This document shows, piece after piece, positions 39,401 through 48,706 of a stretch of DNA of 64,000 nt (positions are counted from its first letter, which is position 1; the number at the start of each line of letters is the position of its first letter). The translations under genes were made by a program, and so were the position numbers. The notes beneath the pieces were generated by a model. The model was not told where the DNA came from. It searched no databases and saw only the letters and a program-made list of their open reading frames with translations. Origin of the DNA: Candidatus Altimarinota bacterium. Lineage in GTDB: Bacteria > Patescibacteriota > Gracilibacteria > UBA4473. Location: NCBI GenBank assembly GCA_020631075.1, contig JAHDHX010000002.1:131462-195461 (forward strand), read 5' to 3'.

Positions 39401-42400
39401 GGTCGGTGTAGGACAGGAGGCGGCTGAGCTCGCTGACTTTCAGGGTGGGGAGGGGGACATTTTTGGGGAGGGTGGGCTCGAGCTGGGGGGTGATGGTGAC
39501 GGGGTTGAGTTTGATCTCGGGGATGGTGACCTCGGCCCCTGCGGTGACCTGGCTGAGGTCGAGGACGAGGTTGGGCAGCTGGGGCATGGGGATGACGGGG
39601 AGTTTGATCCACCCAAAGAGAATGCGGATGATGAACTCGTCGAGTTTGCCTTTGCCCACGGCGCAGCCGTGACAGTTGGCCCCGAAGGCATTAAAGACGG
39701 CGGGAATCTTGCCCACGGTGGACATGATCTGCATGACGTCGCTGCGCAGGGTCAGCCATGACTGGAGGTCGTCCTTGAGGCTTTTGAGATACTTCCCAAA
39801 GAAGTCGCTGATCTGCTGGTCGTTTTGGCTGAGGGTTTGCTTAATCTCGCGGATGCGCTCGACGAGCTGGGGCAGTGAGCGGGCGGCTTGGTCAAGGGAC
39901 TGAAGCTGGGTGGCGGTGTCTTGGAACTGGGTGGGGAGGGTGTCGAGCTGGGCCAAGAAGGTGTCGCTGTCCGACAGGATGCGGTCGCGTCGGGCGGTGA
40001 CGGCGTCGAGGATGGCGGTGCGGGCGTCAGACAGTTGCACCTGGGCGAGCTGCTGCGGGCTGGCCACGGTGAAGTTGGGCAGGGGGCCCGCGAAGCGGGG
40101 CTGGGCGGCGAGGAAGTCGGACAGGAGCTGCTGGGCGGCGAGCTGGTCACGCAGCTGGGTCAGGCCCTGACTAGACTGTGACTGGAAGATGTCGCGGCTG
40201 GATTTGAACTGTTGACTGAAGGTTTTGAGAGCTTTGACGTGCTGGCGGATGTCGCGTAGCTGTGACTGCAGCACGCTGGGGTCGATCTGGGGGTAATTGA
40301 TCGGGGTGGGTTTGAGCGTGAGGTCAATGAAGGGTGACTGGCTGAGGGAGTCGAGGCTGAGGGGTTCTGAAGTGGAGCTGCTGCTATTGCTGGAGGACGC
40401 TTCAGGGAGGCTGGGTTGGATGACTTTGAGCTCGGGAAGGTTGAAGTTGCTGAACTCGGCCATTTGGTCCTTGACCCAGGTGGTGATGAAGTCAAACGAG
40501 CCAACGGCCGTGTTGCGCGGGAGGGTGGTGGTGCCGCGGACGTTTTTGGGTGGTTGGGCTTGCAGGGTGCTGTGCTGGGTGGCCCACGGGTCGGCGTGGC
40601 CGAGGGTGTCATTGGCCAAGAGGCCAAGCGAGCACTGCTGTGGCCCCGTGGCCGAGGCCGCCAGTGGCTGGGTGCTGACCCCGCTGTCAGGCGGGGTGTC
40701 GGCCCCAGCGAGTGGGTCGGGGCAGGACTGCGGCAATGACGGCACCAGTGGGATGGCGAACGCCACGCAGAAGGGGGCGAAGAGGGGGGCAGAGAAGCCG
40801 TTGAAGTTGGCGCCGCAGAGCCCCATGCCCAGCTGCAATGAGGTGGTGGGACTGATATAGAGCCGAAAGAGGCTGGCCAGATGGGTGGGGGCAAACGGCG
40901 GTGGTGGCACCCAAAAGACAGGGACGCCTGGGCTGGGGGCGGAAGGAATAGTGATGGGGGGGAGGTAGAACGAGCGGTTGCCTGGGGCCAAAAATGAGTA
41001 GGACGGGAGGGCGAGTGACCAGCTGCATTCGCCGACGCAGGTCTGGCTGGCGCGCTGGGTGCTGGCGAAGGTGGCCCCGAGGGAGTCGGTGGCTGTCTCG
41101 GGGTTGGAGCGGGGGGCGGAGTCAAAAAAGTCGGGGATGGTGTCGCCGTCGGAGTCTTCGGCCAGGGCGGCGGCGAGATATTCGGCTTCCTCCTCGTCGG
41201 TCATGGACGCGTATGGCTCGATGGTTTCCTTGTCAAAGGGGACGGGTGCGGTGACAGGGCGGTAGGCTTCGGTGCTGGCGTAAAACTGGTAGAGCGTGGT
41301 GGAGGTGGGGTCGGCGATGTCAGTCTGCCACGGGATGACCACCATGTCGCCGCCGTCGGGGTGTGACTGCACCGACAGCACGGGGGTGGGCAGGTCGCTG
41401 GAGCTGGGGGTGAGGAGGGTGAAGCTGATCTGGCAGGTCTGGTCAGGGGTGAGGGTGAGCCCGCTGGCCCAGGCACTGCCCCACTGTGGCTGGACGGTGG
41501 CGACGGCGTCGGCCCCACAGCCGCTGAAACTGACGGCGGTGGGGTCGACGCGACGCTGGCCAAACTGCGGGATGATGAGCTGCAGGTCGGTGACGGGGGT
41601 GTCGTTGGACAGGGTGATGAGGCCTGCGGTGCCTTGCAGGGTGAGCTCGGCGCTCTGCCATTGGGTCAGGGGGACGGGGATGAAGGTCAGCTGGCGGTCA
41701 GGGTCGGTGGGGTCTGGCACTTCCACAAAGCGGGAGTCGCGCACGGCGAGGGTGGTTTGCTGGCTGAGATCGGGACTTGTGACGCTGAGGTACCGCAGCT
41801 GGGGGAAGAGCTGGTCGAGGTAGAGGCGGTCGATCTGAGAGGGGTCTTCGACGTTGGTGGGGAAATCACGGATGGCGGGGGCGTACCACTCGGTCTCAGG
41901 CAGGATGGGGAGGCGGTTTTGGAAGCCGTCTTTGGTCCCTTTGGCGAGATAGAGCTGGTTGTCGATCGTCTGCATGATGATGTCGAGCCGGCCGTCGCCT
42001 GTCAGGTCACGGCCTTTGATCTGGGCGACGTCGCCGTATTTACTCAGGGTGGTACTTTGTTTTTTGTATTTCTTTTTCTTTTTTTTGTATTTTTTGATCT
42101 CGCCGTTGTCTTTGAGTTTGACGTAGTCTTGGTCACCGTCGCCGTCGTTGTCATAAAACACGACGCCTGACTGGCGGCGGATGGTGGGGGGCGGAGTGGT
42201 GAGGGGGCGGGCGTAACTCTCGCTGATGGGGGGGGCGGAGTCGGCCTGGGTGAAGGTTTCGATGAGGTCGGGGGGGGACCACTCCCCTGCCCTGCCCTGG
42301 GTACTGATGTACAGAGCGGGTTGGCTGGTCAAAAAGGCGAGGTCGAGGTCGCCGTCGTTGTCAAAGTCGCCACCTTTGAAGCGGGTGACATCAGGCGGGA

Positions 42401-45400
42401 CGGGGAGGTCGAGCGGTTGGCGGATGAGCTGGCCGTTGATGTTGCGTTCGAGGAGGAGCTGGCCCTCGACCAAGGCGAGGAAGTCACCCAGGCCGTCACC
42501 ACCGAGGTCGAGCGAGAGCACTTGGCCGGTGGGTTCGGCGGGCCACTGGAGCAGGAGCCCCTGGTCGCGGTAGTTGGTGTTGCCTTTCGGGTCGGCGTAG
42601 AGCAGGTGCATCTGGCGGCCGACGCGGGGGATGAGGTCGGGCTGGTTGTCGGCGTTGAGGTCGGTGACGAGCACCTGACTGAGCGACCCGCTGGGTGAGC
42701 GCCAGATGTGTCGGCCGATGTCTGGGGTGACGCCGCCACTGCTGACGGGGGCCGACTGCCCCCGAGGCAGGCGGAGGGTGGGGTCACCCAGCACGATAAG
42801 CGCGTCCGATGCGCCGATGGTGGTGGCTTCGCCGACGCTGCTGCCCCCCGCCAGGTGCACTGCTGGCCGCCAGTCCCCTTCCCAGACGACGTTGTGGCCG
42901 TTGTCGTCCTCGATGCTCTGGCGAGGGGAGCCGAGCTGTGAACGGGCGGGCTCGTGTACTTCCAGATGGCGGAAACCCCACCCCTGCGCACTGTCGCTGT
43001 CGGGGCCTGTGACGACGGGGGTCGGCACGGCCCACGGGGCGAGTGGTTGGAGCTGGATGCCCGTGCCGTAGCCGAGGCTGAACTCCGGCACGAGGCGGAG
43101 TGACTGTTGCAGGGCGGTGGGGCGCGGGGTGGTGAATTCGTAGGTGGTCAGGTCGCGCTGGTCGGTTGTGAGCGGCGTGGGGCGGTCAGCTGTTGACTGC
43201 AGCAAGAGGCCAGTGGCGTCACTCTGGTCGAGGTCTGGGGTGAGGGTGAGGCCGTTGCGTGGGGGCTGGAAGTGGAGACGACCGAGGCGCTCACGGCCGT
43301 AGAAGACGTCGTAGGTGCGGACATTGCGCGAGGCGTGCGGTGCAAACCGCCACCCACCGTCGGGGAACTGGCCGTCACGCGGGGGAACGGCATTGAGGAG
43401 GAGCTGGCCGTAGGCACCGACCTCCAGCACTCGGGCACCGCGGATGCTGAGCACGTTGCCTTGGGCGCTGACCTCCCGCTGTTGCAGCAGGGAGGGTTCG
43501 GGGGTGAAGTAGAGGCCCTCGCCTGCGGTCTGGGTGGTGTGGAAGTACAACTGCGGAAACTGGGAAAACCCGATCTGGCCGACGGTGTCGCCGAGGGTGA
43601 AGCGGGGAAACCCGTCCGTGGTGGTGGGGTCGAAGCTGGGGAGGGGGCCGACGAGCACGGTGCCGTCGTCGGTCAGAAGGGGGAGCTGTGCCTGCGGGAT
43701 GAGCCAGAGGGTGCCGAGTGTCTGGTCACCGCGGGTCAGTGCCCAGCGGAGGAGGCTGTGGGGTTCGTCTTTTGGCTGGGTGAGGGTCAGGGCGAGGTCA
43801 CGCAGGGTGAGGCCCCCTGTGGGTGAGACTTCAATGATGGGGGTGTCGTCAAGTAGAAAGACGTTGTCGTCGAAACTGAAGTCGGGAGGGGCTGTGTCTG
43901 GGGTGGGGGTGGGCTGGAGGATGATATTGGCGAAGGTGCTCTGCCCCGCGAGGCCGAGAGTGGCGGGGCGGTCAAAGGTGAGCTGGGCGGTGGCGAGCGG
44001 GGTGCTGGGGCTGAGCCCAGGCACGGTGTCGGCGAAGTCAGACGCGGGGAGGAGGCTGAACTGGGCGGTGGGGCGGCCCGTCAAAAACTGGGCGGTGAGC
44101 CGCGCAGAGAGGTGGCCGTCGGGGGCGAGGGCGCCGAGCTGGAGGCTGGGGTCGGGGGCCTGCACGAGAGTGCTGACTGACTGGGCCGCGCCCGACAGCA
44201 GCCAGCGGAGGCCGAAGCTCTGGCTGCTGGTGAGGCCGAGGCCGTCGATGCCGCTGATGGTGGTGTGGAGCGCGCTGAGCGACAGGGTGCTGAGGTCGCT
44301 GGGGGTGAGCTGGGTGGTGACGATGGTCTGGGCGCTGGCGGGCACGAGGGTGGTGCCCGCGCCGACGGTGGCGGTGATGGTGCCCGAAGCACTGGTGGTG
44401 GTGACCGGGAGGGTGAGGGTAGCTTCGCCCTGGGTGAGGGTGATGGTGCTGGGGAGAGTGTCGCCCAGTAGGCGGCTGGCGGGGCCGCTGAAACTCAGCG
44501 GGACGGTGCCCGACCACGGCGTGCTGGACCCAGTGCTGTCGAGGGCCGAAACGGTGAGAGTGAGTGACTCACCCGCGGCGGCGGCCACGGTGGGGCGGGC
44601 AAACTGGGCACTGAGCCCGACGGCGTCACCCGCGAGGGTGGTGAAGTTGAATGGGTCAGCGGTGAAGCCCCCGAGCTGAGGGGTGACGGCTGTCTGGCCC
44701 GAGACGTGCCCACGAGCGTAGGCAAAGCGGCTGATGCCGCCAGTGAGGGTGACGGTGCTGGGGAATGAGCCGTGCTGCGGCGAGGACGAAAGTAGGTCAA
44801 CGGTGGTAGACAAGGGGATGAGCTGGCCGTCGGGGGTAGTGAGGCGAATGAGGCCGACCTGCACGGTGTCGTCGGTGACTGCCAGCTGGCTGACGGTGGT
44901 GTCGAGGCGCAGGCTGGGGTTGGTGATGGTTTGGAACTCCACTGTGGTGGGTGTCGGCAGGCTGGGCGTGGTGAGGGTGAGGCTGTCAACGGTGGCACCT
45001 GGGCGGAGGGAAAGGTGCAGCTGGGCTTGGGCGGCGGTGGGGCTGGGGTGGAAGGTGGCGGTCAGGCCCTCGGGCAGAGTGTCAGGGAGTTGCCACTGGT
45101 GGTCGAGGGGGGCGGTGACGAGTGCGTTGCCGTAGGTGTCTGTCAGGCGGAGGTCAACGACGTGGGTGGGGCCGCCCGTGACTAAAAACGGGTGCGGCTG
45201 GCTGGCTGTGACACTGGCCAGGGGGCCAGGGGTGACGCTCAGCTGGGTGGTGAAGGGGGGTAGGCTGCCGCTGGGGTCGGTGAGGGTGATGGGCCAGCTG
45301 CCGCTGCGGGTGTCGGGGAGAATGGGAAGAGTGAGCTGGCCGTCGGTGAGGGTGACGGTCTGGCCATTCGGGAAGGAGTGGCCGTCGCTGGTGACTTCCA

Positions 45401-48400
45401 GTGTGGTGGAGGGGGTGTCGGCCAATGGTTGGCCGTCGGGGTCAGTGAGGCTGAGCGAAAAGGTGATGGGGGTGTCTGCCCCTGCGGTGACCTGGGCGGT
45501 GGGGCGGTCGAGCACCCACTGCTGTGGTGTGACCGTGACGGGGATGGTGAGACTGTGGGCACTGGGCCCGCTGTAGAGGGCTTCGATGAGGAATGTGCCG
45601 CTGTAGGGAGCCCCCTGTGGCAGGAGCTGAAACTGGGCCTGGCCCTGACGAGGGGTGAGCGTGCGGGGGGTGAGGGTGAACGCACGCGCGGCGGCAGGGT
45701 CGGTGATGCTGAGCGTGACGCTGCCGCTGCCGAGGGTGCTGGCGGGGGCGCCGTCGGCAAACCACTGGAGGGCAAAGGTGCTGGGCTGGGCGGAGCGGCT
45801 GGAGCGGGTGAGGGCCTCGGGGGTGGCGGTCAGGAGGTCGGTGGGGGTCTGTGACTCGGTGGCGGTGATGGTGGTGACCTGTCCGCTGACTGGGTCGGTG
45901 ATCAGCTGCGCTGTGGCTTGGGATTGCTTGGTGCTGAAGTCGGCGTAGCAGGTGACGGCTTCGGGGCCGCTGAGCCCGCTGCAGGTTTCGGTCAGGGCGG
46001 CCCCTGCGAGGATGTCGGTGCGGAGGTCGAGGTCGCCGATGAGGTACTGCGGGGTGGGTGCAGCGGGGGGGCGGGGGCCAACACTCAGGGTGGTGTCGGT
46101 GGGGGTGGGGCTGGGTTGGCCTTGCTCAAACCCCCACTGGATGGCGCTGGACCCTGGGGTACCTGGGGCGGCGACCAAGTGCATGAATTCGTAGCCTGTG
46201 GCGGGGGCGGGGGCCTCTGGGTCAGTGTCGGTGGTGGGGGGTGGGTCGAGGTGAAAGAAGCGCTGGCTGTGCTGGGCGGGGGTGAGGGTGGTGGGCACGG
46301 GCCACTGCGCCGCGGGGTAGGCCCCTAGCGCATGGGCGAAGGCGAGGCGGTTTTTGGATTCGACGTCGAGCTGGAGCCAAAAGAGGGCTTCGGCCAGGCG
46401 GCTGGCGGGGTAGGTTGTCTGGAGATCATGCAGGAGGGTGGGCACTGCGGCGAGCGTGTCGCTGAACCCAGGAGTGCTTTCGGTGAAGTCGGTGGGGAGG
46501 AACTCTGCGAGCTGGCTGCCGCTGCAGGTGCCGCCACTCTGGGGGAGGACATTTTGCGTGAGGGTGGTGCCCAGCGGGGTGAAGAGACTGAAGACGGCAT
46601 GGCGGAGGCGTTCGAACTCGGTCAATGGGTCGGCGGTGGAGTCGACCGTTTGCAGGAGGTCGTAGATGCTGGGGTACTCTAGCCGAAAGAAGGTGCCAGA
46701 GAGGCCGTAAAACGAGACCCCGCGCGGGTCGTCGATGGGGAGGGCTTGGGCGTCTTGGGCGAGGAGCTGGGCGCGGAGGGTTTCGGGGGTGGGTTCGATG
46801 TGGTGGTAGAGCGAATCGACTTGGCCGTCGCACTGGGGGGGCTTCATGATGCTGGCGCAGCCACTGGCCCCGACGGACCCTGCCAGTCGCCGCGTGGTGG
46901 CGCCGATGTCAAAGATGGGTTGCTCGGGGCCGACGTGGTGCTTGACGATGCCGGTGACGCACTGCCACCGAGAGTTTGACACGATGTCAGCGGCGTCGTG
47001 GCGGGCCATGCAGCGTTTGGCTTCGCGGTAGTGGGGCTCGCCTGTGTCTTCGTCGTACTCCAGATTTGACGCGCAGCACCCTTCGAGGGGGTCTTTGCGC
47101 CAGCGTTTGATGGGGTTGTCTTCGGACTGGTCGATGTAGGTGTAGCACTCGTCGATGGTGCTGGGGTCGTAGGCGATGTTGGCTTCGACCATTTGGGCGT
47201 GGCTGCCGCTGGCGGTGGGGTCGGGGGCTGTGCCGCGGATGATGCTGCACTGGTCGGCGGTGGTGATGTCGTCGCGGTCGACGCCGTACCAATAGAGGTC
47301 ACGTCCGCCGCAGTTGTCGGCGGTTAACTCGCGGAAGTCAAAGCGGGCGGCGATCTGTGACTCCTGTATAGCGTCAAAGATGATCTGCTCGGCGGCGAGC
47401 TGGAAGTCGAGGAGGTACTGGCGGGAGGTTTCGTCCTTTTGCGCGACGAGGGTGGGGGTGGTGTCTATCTGGGAGGGGGCCCAGCGGCCAGCGCGCTGCA
47501 CCATGGTGGTGATGTCGGACACCCAGCCCGTATGCATGGCCATGTAGGTGCGAAGGTATTGCTCGATGGCGCCCTTGGACCAGATGTCGGGCATGAAGTC
47601 AAACACCGACGAGAGGTCGTCGGGTTTCTCTTCGGGGCGGTACTCTTCGGGGATGGCGTCCCACGGGATGTCAACTTCGCTGAGCACTTCGCCCATGACC
47701 TGTCGCAGGAGGGCGGTGGTGTACCATTGGTGTGAGAGGGGCTTGAGGTGAGTGAGGTAGTTGCGGTAGAGCTGCAGCTCGGCGGGGCTGACGCCTTGGG
47801 CTTGCTCGGGTTGGTTGAGGAAAAAGGCCCGTTCGGGGAAGGTTAACTCTCCACTGTGGACGAGGTGGTTGGTTTCAAAGTAGCGAACGAGGTCGTCGAT
47901 GGCGTCTGGGCCTGACTGGTCAGAGCGGATGACCCCGTGCCAGAGCTCGGGGCGGTCGTCACCGTGGGGGACGGCGACAAACTGGCTCTGGGCCGCCTGC
48001 CAGACGTAGCTGGGGTCGACGATGTCGGTGTAGGGAGAGATGGAGACGTGCTGGGCGCCGAATTTGTCGACGGTGGGCAGAGGCAGGTCGCCGATGAGCA
48101 CAAAGCCTTCGAGCTGTGACTGGGCGCGGCCGTCGTGCCCCTGAAAGTAGAGTGAGGCGAGACCGTCACGGATGGTGAGCGGTGAGGTGCTGGGAGGGAC
48201 GGCGACTGGCACTACGCTGGCACCCGCGGTGGTGGTGATGTCGTCGAGGTAGCGTTCGAGGAGGGGGAGAAGGGTGGGGTCGTCGACGAGGTCGTCGGCA
48301 ACGAGCACAGCGATGAGGCGCTCACGCTCTGTTGCGGGGGGAGGGGTTTGGTGCGGGGCGGACTTGAGTGTGGGCCAGTCGGTGTCGCCGCTGAAACTGG

Positions 48401-48494
48401 CCCAGGCAACAGCGTGTGGTGCGACCAGGCTGCCACACAGCCAGACACACAGGGCACGACGCGCACAGCGCAACAGAGAGGGAAACACGGTCAA
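36477..48494 (-). CDS. Giant secreted multidomain surface protein (~4005 aa): signal peptide, gingipain(C25)-like N-region, Ig-like repeats, FG-GAP/VCBS-type repeats, Ca-binding motif, coiled-coil and Pro-rich regions
   Basis: Uninterrupted 12-kb ORF; N-term RCARRALCVWLCGSLVAPHAVAWA; FVLIGDLPLPTVDKF...YTDIVDPSYVW; FDNDGDLDLAFL, YDNDGDGDQDYV, DLTGDGRLDIIM; DSDGDTIPDFFDSAPRSNPE. Start is TTG (48494) or nearby GTG. Confidence 0.88.
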   Translation of the reverse strand: MTVFPSLLRCARRALCVWLCGSLVAPHAVAWASFSGDTDWPTLKSAPHQTPPPATERERLIAVLVADDLVDDPTLLPLLERYLDDITTTAGASVVPVAVPPSTSPLTIRDGLASLYFQGHDGRAQSQLEGFVLIGDLPLPTVDKFGAQHVSISPYTDIVDPSYVWQAAQSQFVAVPHGDDRPELWHGVIRSDQSGPDAIDDLVRYFETNHLVHSGELTFPERAFFLNQPEQAQGVSPAELQLYRNYLTHLKPLSHQWYTTALLRQVMGEVLSEVDIPWDAIPEEYRPEEKPDDLSSVFDFMPDIWSKGAIEQYLRTYMAMHTGWVSDITTMVQRAGRWAPSQIDTTPTLVAQKDETSRQYLLDFQLAAEQIIFDAIQESQIAARFDFRELTADNCGGRDLYWYGVDRDDITTADQCSIIRGTAPDPTASGSHAQMVEANIAYDPSTIDECYTYIDQSEDNPIKRWRKDPLEGCCASNLEYDEDTGEPHYREAKRCMARHDAADIVSNSRWQCVTGIVKHHVGPEQPIFDIGATTRRLAGSVGASGCASIMKPPQCDGQVDSLYHHIEPTPETLRAQLLAQDAQALPIDDPRGVSFYGLSGTFFRLEYPSIYDLLQTVDSTADPLTEFERLRHAVFSLFTPLGTTLTQNVLPQSGGTCSGSQLAEFLPTDFTESTPGFSDTLAAVPTLLHDLQTTYPASRLAEALFWLQLDVESKNRLAFAHALGAYPAAQWPVPTTLTPAQHSQRFFHLDPPPTTDTDPEAPAPATGYEFMHLVAAPGTPGSSAIQWGFEQGQPSPTPTDTTLSVGPRPPAAPTPQYLIGDLDLRTDILAGAALTETCSGLSGPEAVTCYADFSTKQSQATAQLITDPVSGQVTTITATESQTPTDLLTATPEALTRSSRSAQPSTFALQWFADGAPASTLGSGSVTLSITDPAAARAFTLTPRTLTPRQGQAQFQLLPQGAPYSGTFLIEALYSGPSAHSLTIPVTVTPQQWVLDRPTAQVTAGADTPITFSLSLTDPDGQPLADTPSTTLEVTSDGHSFPNGQTVTLTDGQLTLPILPDTRSGSWPITLTDPSGSLPPFTTQLSVTPGPLASVTASQPHPFLVTGGPTHVVDLRLTDTYGNALVTAPLDHQWQLPDTLPEGLTATFHPSPTAAQAQLHLSLRPGATVDSLTLTTPSLPTPTTVEFQTITNPSLRLDTTVSQLAVTDDTVQVGLIRLTTPDGQLIPLSTTVDLLSSSPQHGSFPSTVTLTGGISRFAYARGHVSGQTAVTPQLGGFTADPFNFTTLAGDAVGLSAQFARPTVAAAAGESLTLTVSALDSTGSSTPWSGTVPLSFSGPASRLLGDTLPSTITLTQGEATLTLPVTTTSASGTITATVGAGTTLVPASAQTIVTTQLTPSDLSTLSLSALHTTISGIDGLGLTSSQSFGLRWLLSGAAQSVSTLVQAPDPSLQLGALAPDGHLSARLTAQFLTGRPTAQFSLLPASDFADTVPGLSPSTPLATAQLTFDRPATLGLAGQSTFANIILQPTPTPDTAPPDFSFDDNVFLLDDTPIIEVSPTGGLTLRDLALTLTQPKDEPHSLLRWALTRGDQTLGTLWLIPQAQLPLLTDDGTVLVGPLPSFDPTTTDGFPRFTLGDTVGQIGFSQFPQLYFHTTQTAGEGLYFTPEPSLLQQREVSAQGNVLSIRGARVLEVGAYGQLLLNAVPPRDGQFPDGGWRFAPHASRNVRTYDVFYGRERLGRLHFQPPRNGLTLTPDLDQSDATGLLLQSTADRPTPLTTDQRDLTTYEFTTPRPTALQQSLRLVPEFSLGYGTGIQLQPLAPWAVPTPVVTGPDSDSAQGWGFRHLEVHEPARSQLGSPRQSIEDDNGHNVVWEGDWRPAVHLAGGSSVGEATTIGASDALIVLGDPTLRLPRGQSAPVSSGGVTPDIGRHIWRSPSGSLSQVLVTDLNADNQPDLIPRVGRQMHLLYADPKGNTNYRDQGLLLQWPAEPTGQVLSLDLGGDGLGDFLALVEGQLLLERNINGQLIRQPLDLPVPPDVTRFKGGDFDNDGDLDLAFLTSQPALYISTQGRAGEWSPPDLIETFTQADSAPPISESYARPLTTPPPTIRRQSGVVFYDNDGDGDQDYVKLKDNGEIKKYKKKKKKYKKQSTTLSKYGDVAQIKGRDLTGDGRLDIIMQTIDNQLYLAKGTKDGFQNRLPILPETEWYAPAIRDFPTNVEDPSQIDRLYLDQLFPQLRYLSVTSPDLSQQTTLAVRDSRFVEVPDPTDPDRQLTFIPVPLTQWQSAELTLQGTAGLITLSNDTPVTDLQLIIPQFGQRRVDPTAVSFSGCGADAVATVQPQWGSAWASGLTLTPDQTCQISFTLLTPSSSDLPTPVLSVQSHPDGGDMVVIPWQTDIADPTSTTLYQFYASTEAYRPVTAPVPFDKETIEPYASMTDEEEAEYLAAALAEDSDGDTIPDFFDSAPRSNPETATDSLGATFASTQRASQTCVGECSWSLALPSYSFLAPGNRSFYLPPITIPSAPSPGVPVFWVPPPPFAPTHLASLFRLYISPTTSLQLGMGLCGANFNGFSAPLFAPFCVAFAIPLVPSLPQSCPDPLAGADTPPDSGVSTQPLAASATGPQQCSLGLLANDTLGHADPWATQHSTLQAQPPKNVRGTTTLPRNTAVGSFDFITTWVKDQMAEFSNFNLPELKVIQPSLPEASSSNSSSSTSEPLSLDSLSQSPFIDLTLKPTPINYPQIDPSVLQSQLRDIRQHVKALKTFSQQFKSSRDIFQSQSSQGLTQLRDQLAAQQLLSDFLAAQPRFAGPLPNFTVASPQQLAQVQLSDARTAILDAVTARRDRILSDSDTFLAQLDTLPTQFQDTATQLQSLDQAARSLPQLVERIREIKQTLSQNDQQISDFFGKYLKSLKDDLQSWLTLRSDVMQIMSTVGKIPAVFNAFGANCHGCAVGKGKLDEFIIRILFGWIKLPVIPMPQLPNLVLDLSQVTAGAEVTIPEIKLNPVTITPQLEPTLPKNVPLPTLKVSELSRLLSYTDPLRLTVAQSAHPLLPTAQAQTPSLPSSFDLDTVLPAVSFPTVPSAPQLPAISVPDFSTLDLPTVDLPSLPTIPPVPFDIPNFLEPLEKIIDVLETLLQLVCFILKGIMPVPEWDLNSHIESITNRTSMIPLDWSPTAWKFDVPKVPKKDLVTTLKYDLAPSLEALNQTVTQVQSTMDCSVTTLSNLSTLSGAPDCLPVDTPRLSHTPASPTTQTISLTAWGDVPPSAEVLAATTDFASRLDRIRQGDINFGQSQLLLSQLAQFTTPQHWGEEMHQLAAHPPEISQLVASTMPPEILEAAQAFGAERLTDVSSTPSELSDRAMARLGIDLDTGSVTLPTPESQVFLPAGTTQCDPCTGLAQPLTSFPTAVGQSLGATPANPDYDQSLHDCAAPPSQPCPYADTPTFHFIGSDLYLKSCPDQWGPRLGGGQRYGDLLAGRAGAPPSAEPLSPNAVASDSPEFWSFARFASQFAPAQVFDFTTTSRGAQLRLDRLDPQTAYYEWTISDRPDMSYEWAATPSTSQTPSPEQPSRPFLAPLYDFFTGDTPTDTPTSGTVRSSDRWDRTAFLVRRPPRLYEIRPLTSRLVSLTGTPEIIAPPEHPLLTQSPSACADPNLPKPFLSGTHTLLGLAPRSEVTVRVPQRPDQPFDTLTIVIEQGEETIIEDAELCVTQGEVSHIALDAPEQFESIPPRPNLALPHGTAFALGAGDQVVIELFDGTQVQIDQHQTYVLYHFDQLTDIIRHLALLPPAKWYGALSAQRGPVSSFPRFQFLHDPYPTPTDQPLTAQFAHPTARQLPPDTPFVIDARPSVATAGLADAWFDLDPTVDTDADGNFTNDRDFASTTEPSLDRFGQPRPTPLPDSLALAPTTTDTPDRAFSFRQLFRALTAQLTAPLSPESPEKPANSDTPSFDPAHPAFTRPPDSESLGNPTTTFDSTLYFQHPGLPTGTSTQFTLHLRDTLDQHTQQTVTLTVTDPSQ

Positions 48495-48706
48495 GAGAGC
48501 GAGAGGAGGAGGGATGTCTGTGGGGGAAGGGGCACTGGGGGGCTGTGGTCACGCTATGCGTGAGGAGCAACAGGCCAAAAATGCCAGCAGAACCATCACA
48601 CAGAATGGTAGTCCGTGGGGGTGGCTCTGGCGAGGGGGCACGACAAAATAGCCTCGCGTTCAAAGGTAAAATGTGGCGAAGCGTCAGGTGGGAATTTGTG
48701 CAGACG

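Noticed and set aside
48549-48563. Palindrome TCACGCTATGCGTGA upstream of the giant gene as an operator
   Set aside because: Single occurrence noticed, short arms, and no recognised regulator or promoter alignment to support it.
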